Source: Sphingobium xanthum (GTDB lineage: Bacteria; Pseudomonadota; Alphaproteobacteria; Sphingomonadales; Sphingomonadaceae). From it: a DNA stretch of 64,000 nucleotides. The position numbers and the translations under genes were made by a program. The notes under the pieces were generated by a model. The model was given only the letters and a program-made list of their open reading frames with translations. It did not search any database and was not told where the DNA came from. The stretch lies in contig NZ_JAHKKS010000005.1 of the NCBI RefSeq assembly GCF_019737615.1, positions 1-64,000 of the forward strand. The letters are read 5' to 3'. Below are positions 45,589 through 55,677 of the stretch, in pieces. Every line of letters starts with the position of its first letter. Position 1 is the stretch's first letter.

Positions 45589-47832
45589 CTAAAGCTCGGC
45601 GTCCATGAGCTTGGGGAAGAAGCTTTCATGCGCCACCCGCAGCGAGGCCAGCGGAATGGCGTGATCGCTCTCGGGCAACTCGAAGATCAGGCGGTTCGCG
45701 ATCGTGTGACCCAGCCGCGCCGCCGTCACGCCGCGCGCTTCCGCCTTGGAGAGCAGCTCGACCAGCGCGGCATCGCGCACCGTCACCACATAAAGCCCCT
45801 GATCCTCGGCAAAATAGCTCTGGGCGATGCCGCCGGCCAGCGGCTGATCCAGCATCGCGCCGATGCCGCTTGCCAGCGCCATCTCCGCAACGGCGACGGC
45901 GACACCGCCGTCCGACACGTCATGGCAGGCCGTGACCGCGCCGGAGCGGATCGCCTCGCGCACGAAGTCGCCCGTGCGGCGCTCGGCCTCCAGATCGACG
46001 CGCGGCGGCGGGCCGGCATCCTTGCCTTCCAGCCCGCGCACTTCGCGCAGCCAGAGCGACTGGCCGAGATCGCCCGATCGCTCGCCGATCAGCAGGATGA
46101 TGTCGCCCGTGCTCTTGAACGCGATCGTCGCCATGCGGTCGATATCCGGCAGCAGGCCGACGCCGCCGATTGCCGGCGTGGGCAGGATGGCACTGCCGCC
46201 GCCCGTCGCCTTGGATTCATTGTAGAGGCTGACATTGCCGGAGACGATCGGGAAATCGAGCGCGGTGCAGGCGGCGGCCATGCCCTCGATGCAGCCCACG
46301 AACTGCCCCATGATCTCGGGCCGCTGCGGATTGGCGAAGTTCATGCAGTCGGTGGTCGCGAGCGGCATCGCGCCGACGGCGGTAATGTTGCGCCAGCATT
46401 CGGCGATCGCCTGCTTGCCGCCCTCGACCGGGTCCGCGAAGCAATAACGCGGCGTGCAGTCCGTGCTGATCGCAAGGCCCTTCTTCGTGCCATGTACGCG
46501 CACGACGGCCGCGTCGCCGCCCGGGCGCTGCACGGTGTCGGCGCCGACCATGTGGTCATATTGCTCCCAGATCCAGCGGCGGCTGGCGAGGTCGGGCGAT
46601 CCGAGCAGCGTCAGCAGATCGATCGAAATATTCGTACTGTCGGCAAACTCGGCCAGCGGCGCGAGCGCAGGCGTCGGCACATGCGGGCGGTCGTAGAGCG
46701 GCGCGTCGTCGGCGAGGGGGCCGAGCGGAATATCGCAGACCGTCTCGCCACGATGGACGAGGACCAGGCGCCCACCGTCCGGACCGGCCTCGGTCACTTC
46801 GCCGATCACCGCGAAGTCCAGCTCCCATTTGCGGAAGATCGCCTCGGCAAAGTCCTCGCGGCCGGGCTTGAGCACCATGAGCATGCGCTCCTGGCTTTCC
46901 GACAGCATCATCTCATAGGCGGTCATGCCGGTTTCGCGCTGCGGCACCTTGTCCATGTCGAGACGGATGCCGACGCCGCCCTTGCTCGCCATCTCGATTG
47001 ACGAGGACGTGAGTCCCGCCGCGCCCATGTCCTGAATGGCGACGATCGCGTCGGACGCCATCAGCTCCAGGCACGCCTCGATCAGCAGCTTCTCGGTGAA
47101 GGGGTCGCCGACCTGCACGGTCGGGCGCTTGGCTTCGGCATCCTCGCCGAAATCCGCCGATGCCATGGTCGCGCCATGGATGCCGTCGCGGCCGGTCTTG
47201 GAGCCGACATAGACGATCGGATTGCCGACGCCCGAAGCCGCCGAATAGAAGATCTTGTCCGTCTCGGCGACGCCCACGGTCATGGCGTTGACGAGGATGT
47301 TGCCGTCATAGGCCGAGTGGAAATTGGTCTCGCCGCCGACCGTCGGCACGCCCACGCAATTGCCGTAGCCGCCGATGCCGCGCACCACGCCGCTGATGAG
47401 ATGCTTCATCTTGGGGTGATCGGGCCGGCCGAAGCGCAGCGCATTCATGTTGGCAACCGGGCGCGCGCCCATGGTGAAGACGTCGCGCAAGATGCCGCCG
47501 ACGCCCGTCGCCGCGCCCTGATAGGGCTCGATATAGCTCGGGTGGTTGTGGCTCTCCATCTTGAAGATGGCGGCCTGCCCGTCACCGATGTCGATCACGC
47601 CGGCATTCTCGCCCGGCCCCTGAATGACCCAGGGGGCTTTCGTGGGCAGTTTGCGCAGATGGATGCGGCTCGACTTGTAGGAGCAATGCTCGCTCCACAT
47701 CACCGAGAAGATGCCCAGTTCGGTCAGGTTCGGCTCGCGGCCGATGGCCTGGACGATGCGATCATATTCCTCCTCCGTGAGGCCATGATCTGCGACGATT
47801 TGGGGCGTGATGGCGGGCGCGTTGGTCGACAT
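45589..47832 (-). CDS. purL: Phosphoribosylformylglycinamidine synthase subunit PurL
   Basis: 747 residues, the usual length of the small-type PurL that works with PurS and PurQ. Blocks: [125 protein letters not shown], and in the C-half GNVSLYNES and [19 protein letters not shown]. It uses ATP and ammonia (from PurQ) to make FGAM in de novo purine synthesis. purQ and purS are not in the window. Confidence 0.98.
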   Translation of the reverse strand: MSTNAPAITPQIVADHGLTEEEYDRIVQAIGREPNLTELGIFSVMWSEHCSYKSSRIHLRKLPTKAPWVIQGPGENAGVIDIGDGQAAIFKMESHNHPSYIEPYQGAATGVGGILRDVFTMGARPVANMNALRFGRPDHPKMKHLISGVVRGIGGYGNCVGVPTVGGETNFHSAYDGNILVNAMTVGVAETDKIFYSAASGVGNPIVYVGSKTGRDGIHGATMASADFGEDAEAKRPTVQVGDPFTEKLLIEACLELMASDAIVAIQDMGAAGLTSSSIEMASKGGVGIRLDMDKVPQRETGMTAYEMMLSESQERMLMVLKPGREDFAEAIFRKWELDFAVIGEVTEAGPDGGRLVLVHRGETVCDIPLGPLADDAPLYDRPHVPTPALAPLAEFADSTNISIDLLTLLGSPDLASRRWIWEQYDHMVGADTVQRPGGDAAVVRVHGTKKGLAISTDCTPRYCFADPVEGGKQAIAECWRNITAVGAMPLATTDCMNFANPQRPEIMGQFVGCIEGMAAACTALDFPIVSGNVSLYNESKATGGGSAILPTPAIGGVGLLPDIDRMATIAFKSTGDIILLIGERSGDLGQSLWLREVRGLEGKDAGPPPRVDLEAERRTGDFVREAIRSGAVTACHDVSDGGVAVAVAEMALASGIGAMLDQPLAGGIAQSYFAEDQGLYVVTVRDAALVELLSKAEARGVTAARLGHTIANRLIFELPESDHAIPLASLRVAHESFFPKLMDAEL

Positions 47833-48046
47833 GGGCCGCCTTTATCGCCGCGTGCAGAAGGACACAACCGGCGGAACCGCCTGCGGGCGAGTTTTCTGGA
47901 TGCTTCACGGCGCCGACCGCACGCCGCAGCGCACAGCATGAAAACACGCCACCGAACCATGACGTCACGGCTGACATGACGGCGCAGCCCCTTGCCAGTG
48001 GCGGACGAATCCCGTTAGTTGCAAGTGTCTACTAAGGAGAGAGACC

Positions 48047-48556
48047 ATGCTTCGTCGTTCACTTGCCGCACTGGCCCTGTGCTGTATTTCCGCGCCGTCT
48101 CTGGCGCAGCTCCACGAGCCGGTCGTTGGCGTTGCCGATCCGGAGGCCTTGTTCACGGACAAGGATCCGGTGCTTCACAAGAACAAGCAGGCTGCGCTGC
48201 GCATCATGCGCGAGCTGCTCCAGTGCAATCACTGGGACGATGCCGGAAACTGGCTGACCGAACGCTACATCCAGCATAACCCCAATGCCGCCTCGGGCAT
48301 CAAGCCCGTCCAGCAATTCTTCGGCAGCCGTCCGCGCACTGCGACCTGCGATAAGCTCACGACGCCCGTCGTCGCCGTGTTCGCGCAGGGCGATCTCGTG
48401 GCGGTGGTCATGGGCCGCACGCTCCCGCATCCGACCGATCCGAGCAAGACCTACACGACCAGCTGGTTCGACATGTGGCGCTTCGTCGACGGCAAAGCCG
48501 ACGAGCATTGGGACGCCGCCGAGCTGTTCGTCCCGCCGCCCGCGCCCAAGAAATAA
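48047..48556 (+). CDS. Secreted SnoaL/NTF2-like protein
   Basis: 169 residues with signal peptide MLRRSLAALALCCISAPSLA. The mature protein has NKQAALRIMRELLQCNHWDDAGNWLTERYIQHNPNAASGIKPVQQFF, the helix and HNP segment characteristic of the SnoaL-like polyketide-cyclase family, then VVAVFAQGDLVAVVMGRTLPHP and SWFDMWRFVDGKADEHWDAAE. The DMWRFxDGKxxEHWD end is typical of the family. Periplasmic location is unusual for cyclases, so the function is open. Confidence 0.85.
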   Translation: MLRRSLAALALCCISAPSLAQLHEPVVGVADPEALFTDKDPVLHKNKQAALRIMRELLQCNHWDDAGNWLTERYIQHNPNAASGIKPVQQFFGSRPRTATCDKLTTPVVAVFAQGDLVAVVMGRTLPHPTDPSKTYTTSWFDMWRFVDGKADEHWDAAELFVPPPAPKK

Positions 48557-48560
48557 CGAC

Positions 48561-48596
48561 GCAAAGAAAAGGGCCGGTCCAATGCTGGACCGGCCC
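48561..48596 (-). terminator. Intrinsic terminator of the MliC-like gene
   Basis: GGGCCGGTCCA and TGGACCGGCCC form a perfect 11-bp stem around ATGC. On the minus strand it is followed by TTTTCTTTGC. It lies 34 bp beyond the minus-strand stop at 48630. Confidence 0.85.
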
Positions 48597-48629
48597 GATG
48601 TTCAGGAAAATCGAAAGAGCGCGGCCAGG

Positions 48630-49016
48630 TCAGCCGGTCTTGCAGGCCGTGCCGTTGTACGTGATCGCGTCGCCCTGACCTTCGATGGTCGTCTTGCCGT
48701 CGGCGGAAGCGTAGGGCTTGCCGGCTTCCGGCGCGGCCAGCGGCACGGGCGGTGCATCCTTGGCGGCACGGAACAGAGCCGTCGTGTCGTCGGTCATGAA
48801 GTCGACGAAGATCAGGCTGTTGTCCTTGCACCGATAGGTGTGGCTGGCCTTGATCATCGGCAGCGGCGGCGGCGGCGCGGCGTTCGCCAGATTGGCGGCG
48901 TCCGGATCACCGGTGCCGGTGTTCATGGTCTCGGGCCCGCTGTTGCAAGCGGCAAGGGCGAGGACGGCCGCGCCAAGCGCGAGCGTCGGGAAGATGCTTT
49001 TGGGGAGGATTTTCAT
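48630..49016 (-). CDS. Small lipoprotein, MliC-like (lysozyme inhibitor) domain suspected
   Basis: 128 residues from ATG 49016 (MKILPKSIFPTLALGAAVLALAAC), with a lipobox LAAC and a Pro-rich spacer (PPPPLP). The C-terminal ~70 residues read HTYRCKDNSLIFVDFMTDDTTALF ... GKPYASADGKTTIEGQGDAITYNGTACKTG. The spaced Cys pair and YxCxD/xGxxxxxxxxG pattern resemble MliC/PliC inhibitors of C-type lysozyme, which protect peptidoglycan. Similarity is by eye and moderate. The gene stands alone, opposite xseB. Confidence 0.7.
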   Translation of the reverse strand: MKILPKSIFPTLALGAAVLALAACNSGPETMNTGTGDPDAANLANAAPPPPLPMIKASHTYRCKDNSLIFVDFMTDDTTALFRAAKDAPPVPLAAPEAGKPYASADGKTTIEGQGDAITYNGTACKTG

Positions 49017-49140
49017 AGCACGCTCGCTATTGCGACTCGCATGGGGCAGGTCAACAGCATTTCCATGACAATACGGCATTTTTAGGGGGTAGCCCGAGAG
49101 GGCGCTTGACCCTGTGCGGGAGCCGGGTCAATGCAGGGAC

Positions 49141-49383
49141 ATGGCAGAAACGGCCGACACCGAAACGCTCAGCTTCGAGGAAGCGCTCCGGCGCCTGGAA
49201 GCAATCGTGCAGCAACTCGAGCGCGGCGACGTTCCGCTCGATCAGTCAATCACGCTTTATGAGGAAGGCGACCGGCTGCGCGCGCAGTGCCAGAAGCGGC
49301 TCGACGCTGCCCAGGCCCGCATAGAGCAGATCATGACTGGTGCGGACGGCGCCATCAAGACGGCTCCTTATCCGGCCCAATGA
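49141..49383 (+). CDS. xseB: Exodeoxyribonuclease VII small subunit
   Basis: 80 residues from ATG 49141 (CAGGGAC upstream). LSFEEALRRLEAIVQQLERGDVPLDQSITLYEEGDRLRAQCQKRLDAAQARIEQI is the full XseB coiled-coil consensus. It pairs with XseA in degrading single-stranded DNA; xseA is elsewhere. It is 7 bp upstream of ispA, an order common in Proteobacteria. Confidence 0.96.
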   Translation: MAETADTETLSFEEALRRLEAIVQQLERGDVPLDQSITLYEEGDRLRAQCQKRLDAAQARIEQIMTGADGAIKTAPYPAQ

Positions 49384-49390
49384 CCCCCTG

Positions 49391-50293
49391 ATGCGCATCG
49401 ACGCACCGACCCGGCTCGACGCCGCCATGACCGAGATGGCCGAGGCGATCGACCGGCAGTTCGATCAGCTTCTGCCGCTGCCGGAAGACCAGCGTGCGCG
49501 GCTCTATGCCGCGATGCGCCACGCCGCGATCGGCGGCGGCAAGCGCTTGCGCCCGCTGATCGTCAAGGCGAGCTGCGACCTCTTCAATGTGGCTTATGAA
49601 AGCGCGATCCGCACCGGCCTCGCGGTCGAGTGCATCCATGTCTATTCGCTGATCCACGACGATCTGCCCGCCATGGACAATGACGACATGCGGCGCGGCA
49701 AGCCGACCGTCCACAAGGCCTATGACGAGGCGACCGCGATCTTGGCCGGCGATTGCCTGCACGATCTCGCTTTCTCGATCCTGGTCGATGAGCGCACGCA
49801 CCCCGATCCCTTCGCGCGGTGCGATCTCGTCAAGGCACTGGCGGTGTCGAGCGGCCCGGCCGGCATGGCAGGGGGGCAGATGATGGACCTCGCCGCCGAG
49901 ACCACCCGGTTCGATCTCCCGACCGTGACGCGCATGCAGCAGCTCAAGACCGGCGCGCTCATCGCCTTCTGCACGGAGGCAGGCGCAATTCTGGCGCGCG
50001 TACCCGAGGACAAGCGGGTCGGGCTGCGCGGCTATGCACACGATCTCGGCCTCGCCTTCCAGATCGCCGACGATCTGCTCGACGTCGAGGGCGACGCGGA
50101 AATTACCGGCAAGGCCGTGGGCAAGGATGCCGCTGCGGGCAAGGCGACCTTCGTCTCGCTGATGGGCATCGACAAGGCGCGCGAACAGGCGGAGTTGCTG
50201 GTCGAGCAAGCCAAGGCCCATCTCCACAATTTCGGCAGTGAAGCCGATCTTCTGCGCGACATTGCGGACTTCGCCATCCGGCGGCAGCACTGA
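49391..50293 (+). CDS. ispA: Polyprenyl (farnesyl/geranyl) diphosphate synthase
   Basis: 300 residues from ATG 49391. GGGKRLRPLIV (isopentenyl-PP binding), first Asp-rich motif SLIHDDLPAMDNDDMRRGKPTVHKAY (D90, D91, D96), KTGALIAFC and second Asp-rich motif LAFQIADDLLDVEGD. This is the FPP-synthase class: it joins IPP to DMAPP/GPP to make farnesyl diphosphate for ubiquinone, undecaprenyl and carotenoid synthesis in the cytoplasm. The DDx4D first motif and preceding residues suit a C15 product. Confidence 0.96.
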   Translation: MRIDAPTRLDAAMTEMAEAIDRQFDQLLPLPEDQRARLYAAMRHAAIGGGKRLRPLIVKASCDLFNVAYESAIRTGLAVECIHVYSLIHDDLPAMDNDDMRRGKPTVHKAYDEATAILAGDCLHDLAFSILVDERTHPDPFARCDLVKALAVSSGPAGMAGGQMMDLAAETTRFDLPTVTRMQQLKTGALIAFCTEAGAILARVPEDKRVGLRGYAHDLGLAFQIADDLLDVEGDAEITGKAVGKDAAAGKATFVSLMGIDKAREQAELLVEQAKAHLHNFGSEADLLRDIADFAIRRQH

Positions 50294-50301
50294 GGACAGC
50301 C

Positions 50302-50802
50302 ATGACGCAACGCATCGGCCTTTATCCCGGCACGTTCGATCCGGTCACCCTCGGGCATATGGACATCATCCGGCGCGGCGCGAAGCTGGTCGACAAGCTG
50401 GTCATCGGCGTCACGACCAATCCCAGCAAGTCGCCCATGTTCACGCTCGAGGAGCGACTGGCGATGGTCCGGCGGGAATGCGCCGACATCACGGACACGC
50501 AGATCGAGGTGCGGGCCTTTGATTCGCTGCTGATCGAATATGCCCGCTCGGTCGGCGCGTCGATCATCCTGCGGGGCCTGCGCGACGGCGCCGATTTCGG
50601 CTATGAGTATCAGATGGCCGGCATGAACCAGTATCTCGACGCCGAGATCGAGACCGTTTTCCTGATGGCACATGTATCGCTGCAGGTAATCGCTTCGCGT
50701 CTCGTCAAGGAGATCGCCTATCTGGGCGGTGACATCAGCAAGTTCGTGTCGCCGACGGTGCGCGAGGATATGCTGGCGCGGATCGGCCCAAAAAGCGTAT
50801 AG
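50302..50802 (+). CDS. coaD: Phosphopantetheine adenylyltransferase
   Basis: 166 residues, close to family length. RIGLYPGTFDPVTLGHMDIIRRGAKLVDKLVIGV contains the nucleotidyltransferase T-x-G-H motif, followed by RECADITDTQIEVRAFDSLLIEYARSVGASIILRGLRDGADFGYEYQMAGMN and EIETVFLMAH...ISSRLVKEIA-type end. It transfers AMP to 4'-phosphopantetheine, the penultimate step of CoA synthesis. It begins 8 bp after ispA and is followed by a peptidyl-prolyl isomerase gene. Confidence 0.97.
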   Translation: MTQRIGLYPGTFDPVTLGHMDIIRRGAKLVDKLVIGVTTNPSKSPMFTLEERLAMVRRECADITDTQIEVRAFDSLLIEYARSVGASIILRGLRDGADFGYEYQMAGMNQYLDAEIETVFLMAHVSLQVIASRLVKEIAYLGGDISKFVSPTVREDMLARIGPKSV

Positions 50803-50871
50803 GCGCCCGAAAGGGTCAGCCCCGGTTCAGCCAGCCACCGGCAAGTGCGAATGATGATGAGGAAGAAGACG

Positions 50872-51570
50872 ATGCGTGTTTCCCGACTGATCGGCCAGGG
50901 CATGGCTGCGGCGCTGCTGATCGGCAGCATCGCGCCGGCGCTGGCGCAGCGCCAGGCCGAAGACGTGTTCAAGGAAGCCGAAATGGCCGCCCGCGCCAAG
51001 AAGGAAGCCGACGCGCTCCGCGCTGAGGCGGACAAGACCGAAGTGAAGCCGCTCGTCGCGACTATCCCCGTGACGCCGGACAATGTCTGGGTGCTCGACC
51101 TGTCTGATGGCGGCCGCGTGCGCATCCTGCTGCGTCCCGACGTCGCGCCCGGCCATGTCGAGCGGGTCAAGGCGCTGACCCGTCAGGGATTCTACAACGG
51201 TGTCGTCTTCCACCGCGTGATCGACGGCTTCATGGCGCAGAGCGGCGACCCCAAGGGCGACGGCACTGGCGGCTCGGAGCTTCCCGATCTCAAGCAGGAG
51301 TTCAACTGGCTCCCGCACATGCGCGGCACCGTCTCAATGGCGCGCGCCGAGGGCGAGGACAGCGCCAACAGCCAGTTCTTCATCATGCTGATGCCGCGCA
51401 TGCAACTTGACAACAAATATACCGTGTTCGGCCGCGTGATCGACGGCATGGCCGGCGTGGACGCCATCCCCAAGGGCGAGCCGCCGGCAGCGCCCGCCAA
51501 GATCGTCCGCGCGACGATTGAGGGCGACGCGCAGGCTTCGGCGCCGGTCCCCGTCAAGCCCGCAGGCTGA
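50872..51570 (+). CDS. Exported cyclophilin-type peptidyl-prolyl isomerase
   Basis: 232 residues from ATG 50872 (GAGGA 8 nt upstream). Signal peptide MRVSRLIGQGMAAALLIGS, cleavage after ALA, then a charged helix (QAEDVFKEAEMAARAKKEADALRAEADK). The cyclophilin domain from ~70 has VRILLRPDVAPGHVERVKALTRQGFYNGVVFHRVIDGFMAQSGDP, GSELPDLKQEFN, GTVSMARAEGEDSANSQFFIMLMP and YTVFGRVIDGMAGVDAIPKGEPP, with active-site Arg/Phe residues in FHRVIDGFMxQ. It accelerates proline isomerisation of envelope proteins. A cytoplasmic paralogue is near 59.3 kb. Confidence 0.95.
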   Translation: MRVSRLIGQGMAAALLIGSIAPALAQRQAEDVFKEAEMAARAKKEADALRAEADKTEVKPLVATIPVTPDNVWVLDLSDGGRVRILLRPDVAPGHVERVKALTRQGFYNGVVFHRVIDGFMAQSGDPKGDGTGGSELPDLKQEFNWLPHMRGTVSMARAEGEDSANSQFFIMLMPRMQLDNKYTVFGRVIDGMAGVDAIPKGEPPAAPAKIVRATIEGDAQASAPVPVKPAG

Positions 51571-51579
51571 CCGGGCACC

Positions 51580-52908
51580 TTACTCGCCGCTGATTGGTCC
51601 CGGCTCGTTCGCGACGATCGCGAGCACGCGCGTCCAGGCCTCGACATTCTGCTCCAGCTCGGCGGGATCGACCTTGTCGAGCGTGTCGTCCGGCGTGTGA
51701 TGCAGGTCGAAATATTTCGTGCCGTCCTGCCCCAGATCGACCACCGCGAGCTTCTGCGCGGCGATGATCGCGCCAACGTCCGCGCCGCCATTTGCGACCC
51801 CCGGCAGCGTCACGATGCCCATCTCGGCCAGTGACGCGGAAATGCGATCGCCCAGCGGCTTGTTCGCTGCCGAGAGCTTGATCCGCGTCGCCCAGACACG
51901 CCCCGCGCCGAAATCGCTTTCCATGGCCAGCGCATGCGGCTCGGCCGCGTGCTTGGCAGCATAGGCTGCGCCGCCGAATACGCCGATCTCCTCCGAGCCG
52001 GCCCAGAGCACGCGGATGGACCGCAGCGCCTTGCCCTTCTTCTGCACGCGCAGCGCCGCATCGGTGACGATCGCGCAGCCCGCCGCATCGTCGATCGCGC
52101 CGGTGCCGAGATCCCAACTGTCGAGATGGCAGGCCACGAGGATCGGCGGCAGCGCGGGATCGCGGCCGACCAGTTCGGCCACGACATTGCCCGAGGGCAG
52201 ATTGTCCTTCGTCTCGCCGGTCAGCGTCAACGCCAGCCGCATGGGTTTGCCCTGCGCAGCAATGCGGGCGATCTGGTCGGCATCGGGATTGGAGACCGCA
52301 CCAGCCGGAATCGGCGTGACGGTCGCCGGCCAGCTGGTGGCGCCGGTGTGCGGATTGCGGTGCCCGTCCGTGCCGATCGAGCGGATCACGATGCCGATCG
52401 CACCCTTCTGCGCCGCCAGCGCCGGCCCCTGCCGCCGCGCCGCGCCATAAGGGCCGTAACCGCTGCCGTCCTGATTGGCTTTCATCGCATGGTCGATGAA
52501 GGCGATCTTGCCCACCAGCGATCCTGCCGGCGCCGCCTGCAACGCGGCGAAGGTCGCGAAATAGACCAGTTCGCCCTCGATGCCCTGCGCCGGCGTTGCC
52601 CCGCTATAGCCGAGCGCGCTCACCGCGAGCGGCTGCGGATAGGGCGCGGTCAGGCGCGCCCGGTCCTCGCCGCGCACATAGCCGCGGATCGTGAACGGCT
52701 CGATCGCGATATTGGCGAAGCCGAGCGCCTTCAGCTTCGCCCGCGCCCATTCGCGGGCGCGCGCCTCGGCCTCGGAACCCGCGAGCCGCGGCCCGATCTC
52801 GGTCGTCAGGCCCGAGACGATCTGCCAGGCTGTCGTATCGGTCTGGCCGATCGCGGCGGTGGCGGGAATCAGGGCGGAGAGCGCAAGCGCGCGAAGCAGC
52901 ATGGTCAT
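51580..52908 (-). CDS. M28 family aminopeptidase with PA domain
   Basis: 442 residues with signal peptide to about IGQ (20). The PA-domain insert covers ~105-225 (QGIEGELVYFATF, SLVGKIAFIDHAM, AQKGAIGIVIRSIG). The M28 catalytic part has ILVACHLDSWDLGTGAIDDAAGCAIV (zinc His and bridging Asp), LWAGSEEIGVFGG (catalytic Glu pair), AMESDFGAG (Asp) and KYFDLHHTPDDT (last His). All five metal positions are present. It releases amino acids from peptides in the periplasm, likely as a di-zinc enzyme. It is convergent with the cyclophilin gene. Confidence 0.95.
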   Translation of the reverse strand: MTMLLRALALSALIPATAAIGQTDTTAWQIVSGLTTEIGPRLAGSEAEARAREWARAKLKALGFANIAIEPFTIRGYVRGEDRARLTAPYPQPLAVSALGYSGATPAQGIEGELVYFATFAALQAAPAGSLVGKIAFIDHAMKANQDGSGYGPYGAARRQGPALAAQKGAIGIVIRSIGTDGHRNPHTGATSWPATVTPIPAGAVSNPDADQIARIAAQGKPMRLALTLTGETKDNLPSGNVVAELVGRDPALPPILVACHLDSWDLGTGAIDDAAGCAIVTDAALRVQKKGKALRSIRVLWAGSEEIGVFGGAAYAAKHAAEPHALAMESDFGAGRVWATRIKLSAANKPLGDRISASLAEMGIVTLPGVANGGADVGAIIAAQKLAVVDLGQDGTKYFDLHHTPDDTLDKVDPAELEQNVEAWTRVLAIVANEPGPISGE

Positions 52909-52987
52909 GCCGATCTGTTAGCAAGCGCAGCATGAGATGCCAAATGGGATTGAGGCGCGACCCCACCCTCGGTAAAGCCCCCTCCCG

Positions 52988-54019
52988 ATGCGCGTGGACC
53001 TCTTCGATTTCGATCTGCCGCCCGAGCGGATCGCCCTTCGACCGGCCAGCCCGCGCGATGCCGCCCGCATGCTCGTGGTCGATGGCAGTGGCATGCGCGA
53101 CCTCAAAGTGCGAGATCTCCCCGGACTGCTGCGCGCCGGCGACTGCCTCGTCTTCAACGACACCCGCGTCATTCCCGCCCAGCTCGAGGGGCGGCGCGGC
53201 GAAGCAAAGATCGGCGTCACGCTGCACAAGCGCCTCGGCCCGCGCGACTGGCAAGTGTTCGTCCGCAATGCCAAGCGCGTGCGCCCCGGCGATCTGATCG
53301 ACTTCGCCGCAGACGTGCAGGCCCGCGCCGGCGAGCGGTACGAGGATGGCGGCATGACGCTCTCCTTCCTCGGAGAGGAGCCGCTGGAGCTGCTGCTTGA
53401 GCGCGCGGGCCGCATGCCCCTGCCCCCCTATATCGCCAGCAAGCGCGAGACCGACGCGCGCGACCACGACGACTATCAGACGATGTTCGCCGACGAGCCG
53501 GGCGCCGTTGCCGCGCCGACCGCCGCGCTGCACTTCACGCCCGATCTGCTCGCCGCGCTGGAACAGGCCGGCATTCGGCACGCCCTGCTCACCCTGCATG
53601 TCGGCGCGGGCACCTTCCTGCCGGTCAAGGCGGACGACACGCTGGACCATCGCATGCATGCCGAATGGGGCCGTATCGAGCCGGAAACCGCAGATCGCCT
53701 GAACACCATTCGCGCCGCCGGCGGTCGTCTCATCGCGGTCGGCACGACCAGCCTGCGCCTGCTCGAAAGCGCGACCGGCGAAGACGGCATCATCCGGCCT
53801 TTCGCCGACGAGACGCGCATCTTCATCACGCCCGGCTATCGCTTCCGTGCGGTCGATGGCCTCATGACCAACTTCCACCTGCCCCGCTCGACGCTCTTCA
53901 TGCTCGTCAGTGCCTTGATGGGCACCGAGCGCATGCAGGCCGCCTATGCGCACGCGATTGCCGGGGGCTATCGGTTTTACAGCTATGGGGATTCTTCGCT
54001 GCTCCTGCCGGAACGCTGA
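52988..54019 (+). CDS. queA: tRNA preQ1(34) S-adenosylmethionine ribosyltransferase-isomerase
   Basis: 343 residues, full QueA length. [139 protein letters not shown] and [23 protein letters not shown] are all family blocks. It makes epoxyqueuosine on tRNA from preQ1-tRNA and SAM. The tgt gene, often next to queA, is absent here; the gene is convergent with an acyltransferase. Confidence 0.98.
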   Translation: MRVDLFDFDLPPERIALRPASPRDAARMLVVDGSGMRDLKVRDLPGLLRAGDCLVFNDTRVIPAQLEGRRGEAKIGVTLHKRLGPRDWQVFVRNAKRVRPGDLIDFAADVQARAGERYEDGGMTLSFLGEEPLELLLERAGRMPLPPYIASKRETDARDHDDYQTMFADEPGAVAAPTAALHFTPDLLAALEQAGIRHALLTLHVGAGTFLPVKADDTLDHRMHAEWGRIEPETADRLNTIRAAGGRLIAVGTTSLRLLESATGEDGIIRPFADETRIFITPGYRFRAVDGLMTNFHLPRSTLFMLVSALMGTERMQAAYAHAIAGGYRFYSYGDSSLLLPER

Positions 54020-54024
54020 TATTC

Positions 54025-55134
54025 CTAAACGATCGCGACCGGTCTCACCTCCACTGATCGCCCCCGCGCGAGCCAGCGTCGCGCAATGGCCTGCGCCGGT
54101 TGCTCGACCACCCGGAAGACCAGGAACGCCAGCGCCGCCATCAACAGCGTGATCAGGATCAACGCCATGACATAAAAGCCGGTCGGCTGCGCACGCGGCA
54201 GCAGGCTAATCAGCGCGACCCCGATATTCTGGTGCAGGAGATATAGCGAATAGCTGCAAGCGCCGATCAGCGTCACCGCCGGATGCGCCAGCGGCGCGAG
54301 CCAGTGCGGCCGCCAGACCAGCGCCATGAACCCGGCGATCATCAGGGCGACGAGCGCGGCTGGAACGATGCCATGCGACGCGACCGACCAGATCGACAGG
54401 CCCGCGAATAATATGGTCGCGGGAATCGCGTCGGCCTCGCGATAGCCGCTCCACAGTGCATGAACGATCATGCCGATGCAGAAGAACGGCAGATGATCGG
54501 GGAAGAACAGCAACAGCGCCGGCATATGCAGCGGGCCATTGTCGAACGCGGGATAGAGCGCGATGGCGATCAGCGCGCCGGTCAGGAAAATTCGCAGAAA
54601 GCGTTCCCGCCCGAACAGGAAGAAGATCAGGCCGGCCCAGAAATAAAAGCGTATCTCGACGAACAGCGACCAATAGGCCCCGTCGATATAGGCCACGCCC
54701 GGCACAAGCCATTGCCAGAGCCACGGATCGGTGAAGCTGAGCGACGGCAGGAAGGACGCAAGGCCGGTGCGATAGGTCCGCGTGAACGGCGTGTCGATCC
54801 ACCACAGGACGAGAAAGGTCAGCGTTGCGCAGAGCAGCATCGCCGGCAACAGGCGGGCGATCCGCCGCACCGCGAACTCGAAGGGCGAGCGGGAATAGTT
54901 GAGCGTGAGCGCGATCACGAAGCCCGAGATGATGAAGAACAGATAGACCCCGAGCCAGCCATGCTGCGCCACGAGGAGCAGACCGTCGCCATAGGGATAG
55001 TCCGCGGGATAGCGCTGGAGATAATGGAAGAGCAGCACGGCCAGCATCGCAACCGCGCGCAGGCCGTCCAGTTCCGCAAGCCGCGGGCGCGTCTGGCCGG
55101 TCTCCGGCGCCTTTCCTTTACTGTCTGCCCGCAA
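54025..55134 (-). CDS. Acyltransferase family 3 (OafA-like) membrane protein
   Basis: 369 residues with about ten membrane helices. The N-terminus RPRLAELDGLRAVAMLAVLLFHYLQ has the acyltransferase-3 R/LxxLDGLRAxA start, and FFIISGFVIALTL carries the FxISGF motif. The middle has RIARLLPAMLLCATLTF and the extracellular WSLFVEIRFYFWAGLI. Family members O-acetylate surface polysaccharides or lipids. The acceptor is unknown; no polysaccharide cluster is adjacent. Its stop is 5 bp from the queA stop. Confidence 0.93.
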   Translation of the reverse strand: MRADSKGKAPETGQTRPRLAELDGLRAVAMLAVLLFHYLQRYPADYPYGDGLLLVAQHGWLGVYLFFIISGFVIALTLNYSRSPFEFAVRRIARLLPAMLLCATLTFLVLWWIDTPFTRTYRTGLASFLPSLSFTDPWLWQWLVPGVAYIDGAYWSLFVEIRFYFWAGLIFFLFGRERFLRIFLTGALIAIALYPAFDNGPLHMPALLLFFPDHLPFFCIGMIVHALWSGYREADAIPATILFAGLSIWSVASHGIVPAALVALMIAGFMALVWRPHWLAPLAHPAVTLIGACSYSLYLLHQNIGVALISLLPRAQPTGFYVMALILITLLMAALAFLVFRVVEQPAQAIARRWLARGRSVEVRPVAIV

Positions 55135-55238
55135 GGAACCCCCTGCCCCGGAAATAACGGAGCGGCAGTGGCGGGGTCAATCGACGCGCAACGCCTCTGG
55201 CATCGCCGATGTCCGAAGACGGGACGGTCCGCTGCGAG

Positions 55239-55637
55239 CTACAGCAGGCCGAGCTTGCCCAGTTCCGACGCCATCGCGCCCGGCAGAATGTCGCCCTGCC
55301 CGTCGCCGCCCAAATCCGCCGGTGCGTCCGCTTCAGCCAGATAGCGCCATCCCTGATGCGCGCGCTTCGGGCGCGGGATCACGGCGATGAGCGTCGGCGC
55401 GAGGCGGATCCAGTGCTTGCCGTCCGGCCGCTCGGCGAAACCGAGGATCGGGCTGCGGCCGATCAGCTGGCCCGCGAAAATCCAGTAGAGCGAGCCGCCG
55501 ACCATCTCCTCGTGCCGCTTGGGCAGATAGCGCGTGGTCAGCCGCGCCTCGCCGTCACCGGCATGGCTCTCCAGCCAGGCGCGGAGCGTCTCCGGGCTTT
55601 CCGACTGGAACGCGATCTTGGTCATGTGGAGCGGCAT
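55239..55637 (-). CDS. DUF1489 family protein
   Basis: 132 residues from ATG 55637 (MPLHMTKIAFQSESPETLRAWLE), a start resembling the alphaproteobacterial DUF1489 consensus. RYLPKRHEEMVGGSLYWIFAGQLIGRSPILGF and KHWIRLAPTLIAVIPRPKRAHQGWRYL are the strongly conserved family blocks. It is soluble and cytoplasmic. The function is unknown; the family is common in Alphaproteobacteria. Confidence 0.88.
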   Translation of the reverse strand: MPLHMTKIAFQSESPETLRAWLESHAGDGEARLTTRYLPKRHEEMVGGSLYWIFAGQLIGRSPILGFAERPDGKHWIRLAPTLIAVIPRPKRAHQGWRYLAEADAPADLGGDGQGDILPGAMASELGKLGLL

Positions 55638-55677
55638 GGCGGGCATGTAGGCGTTGAAGAGGCCGACAGCAAATGCG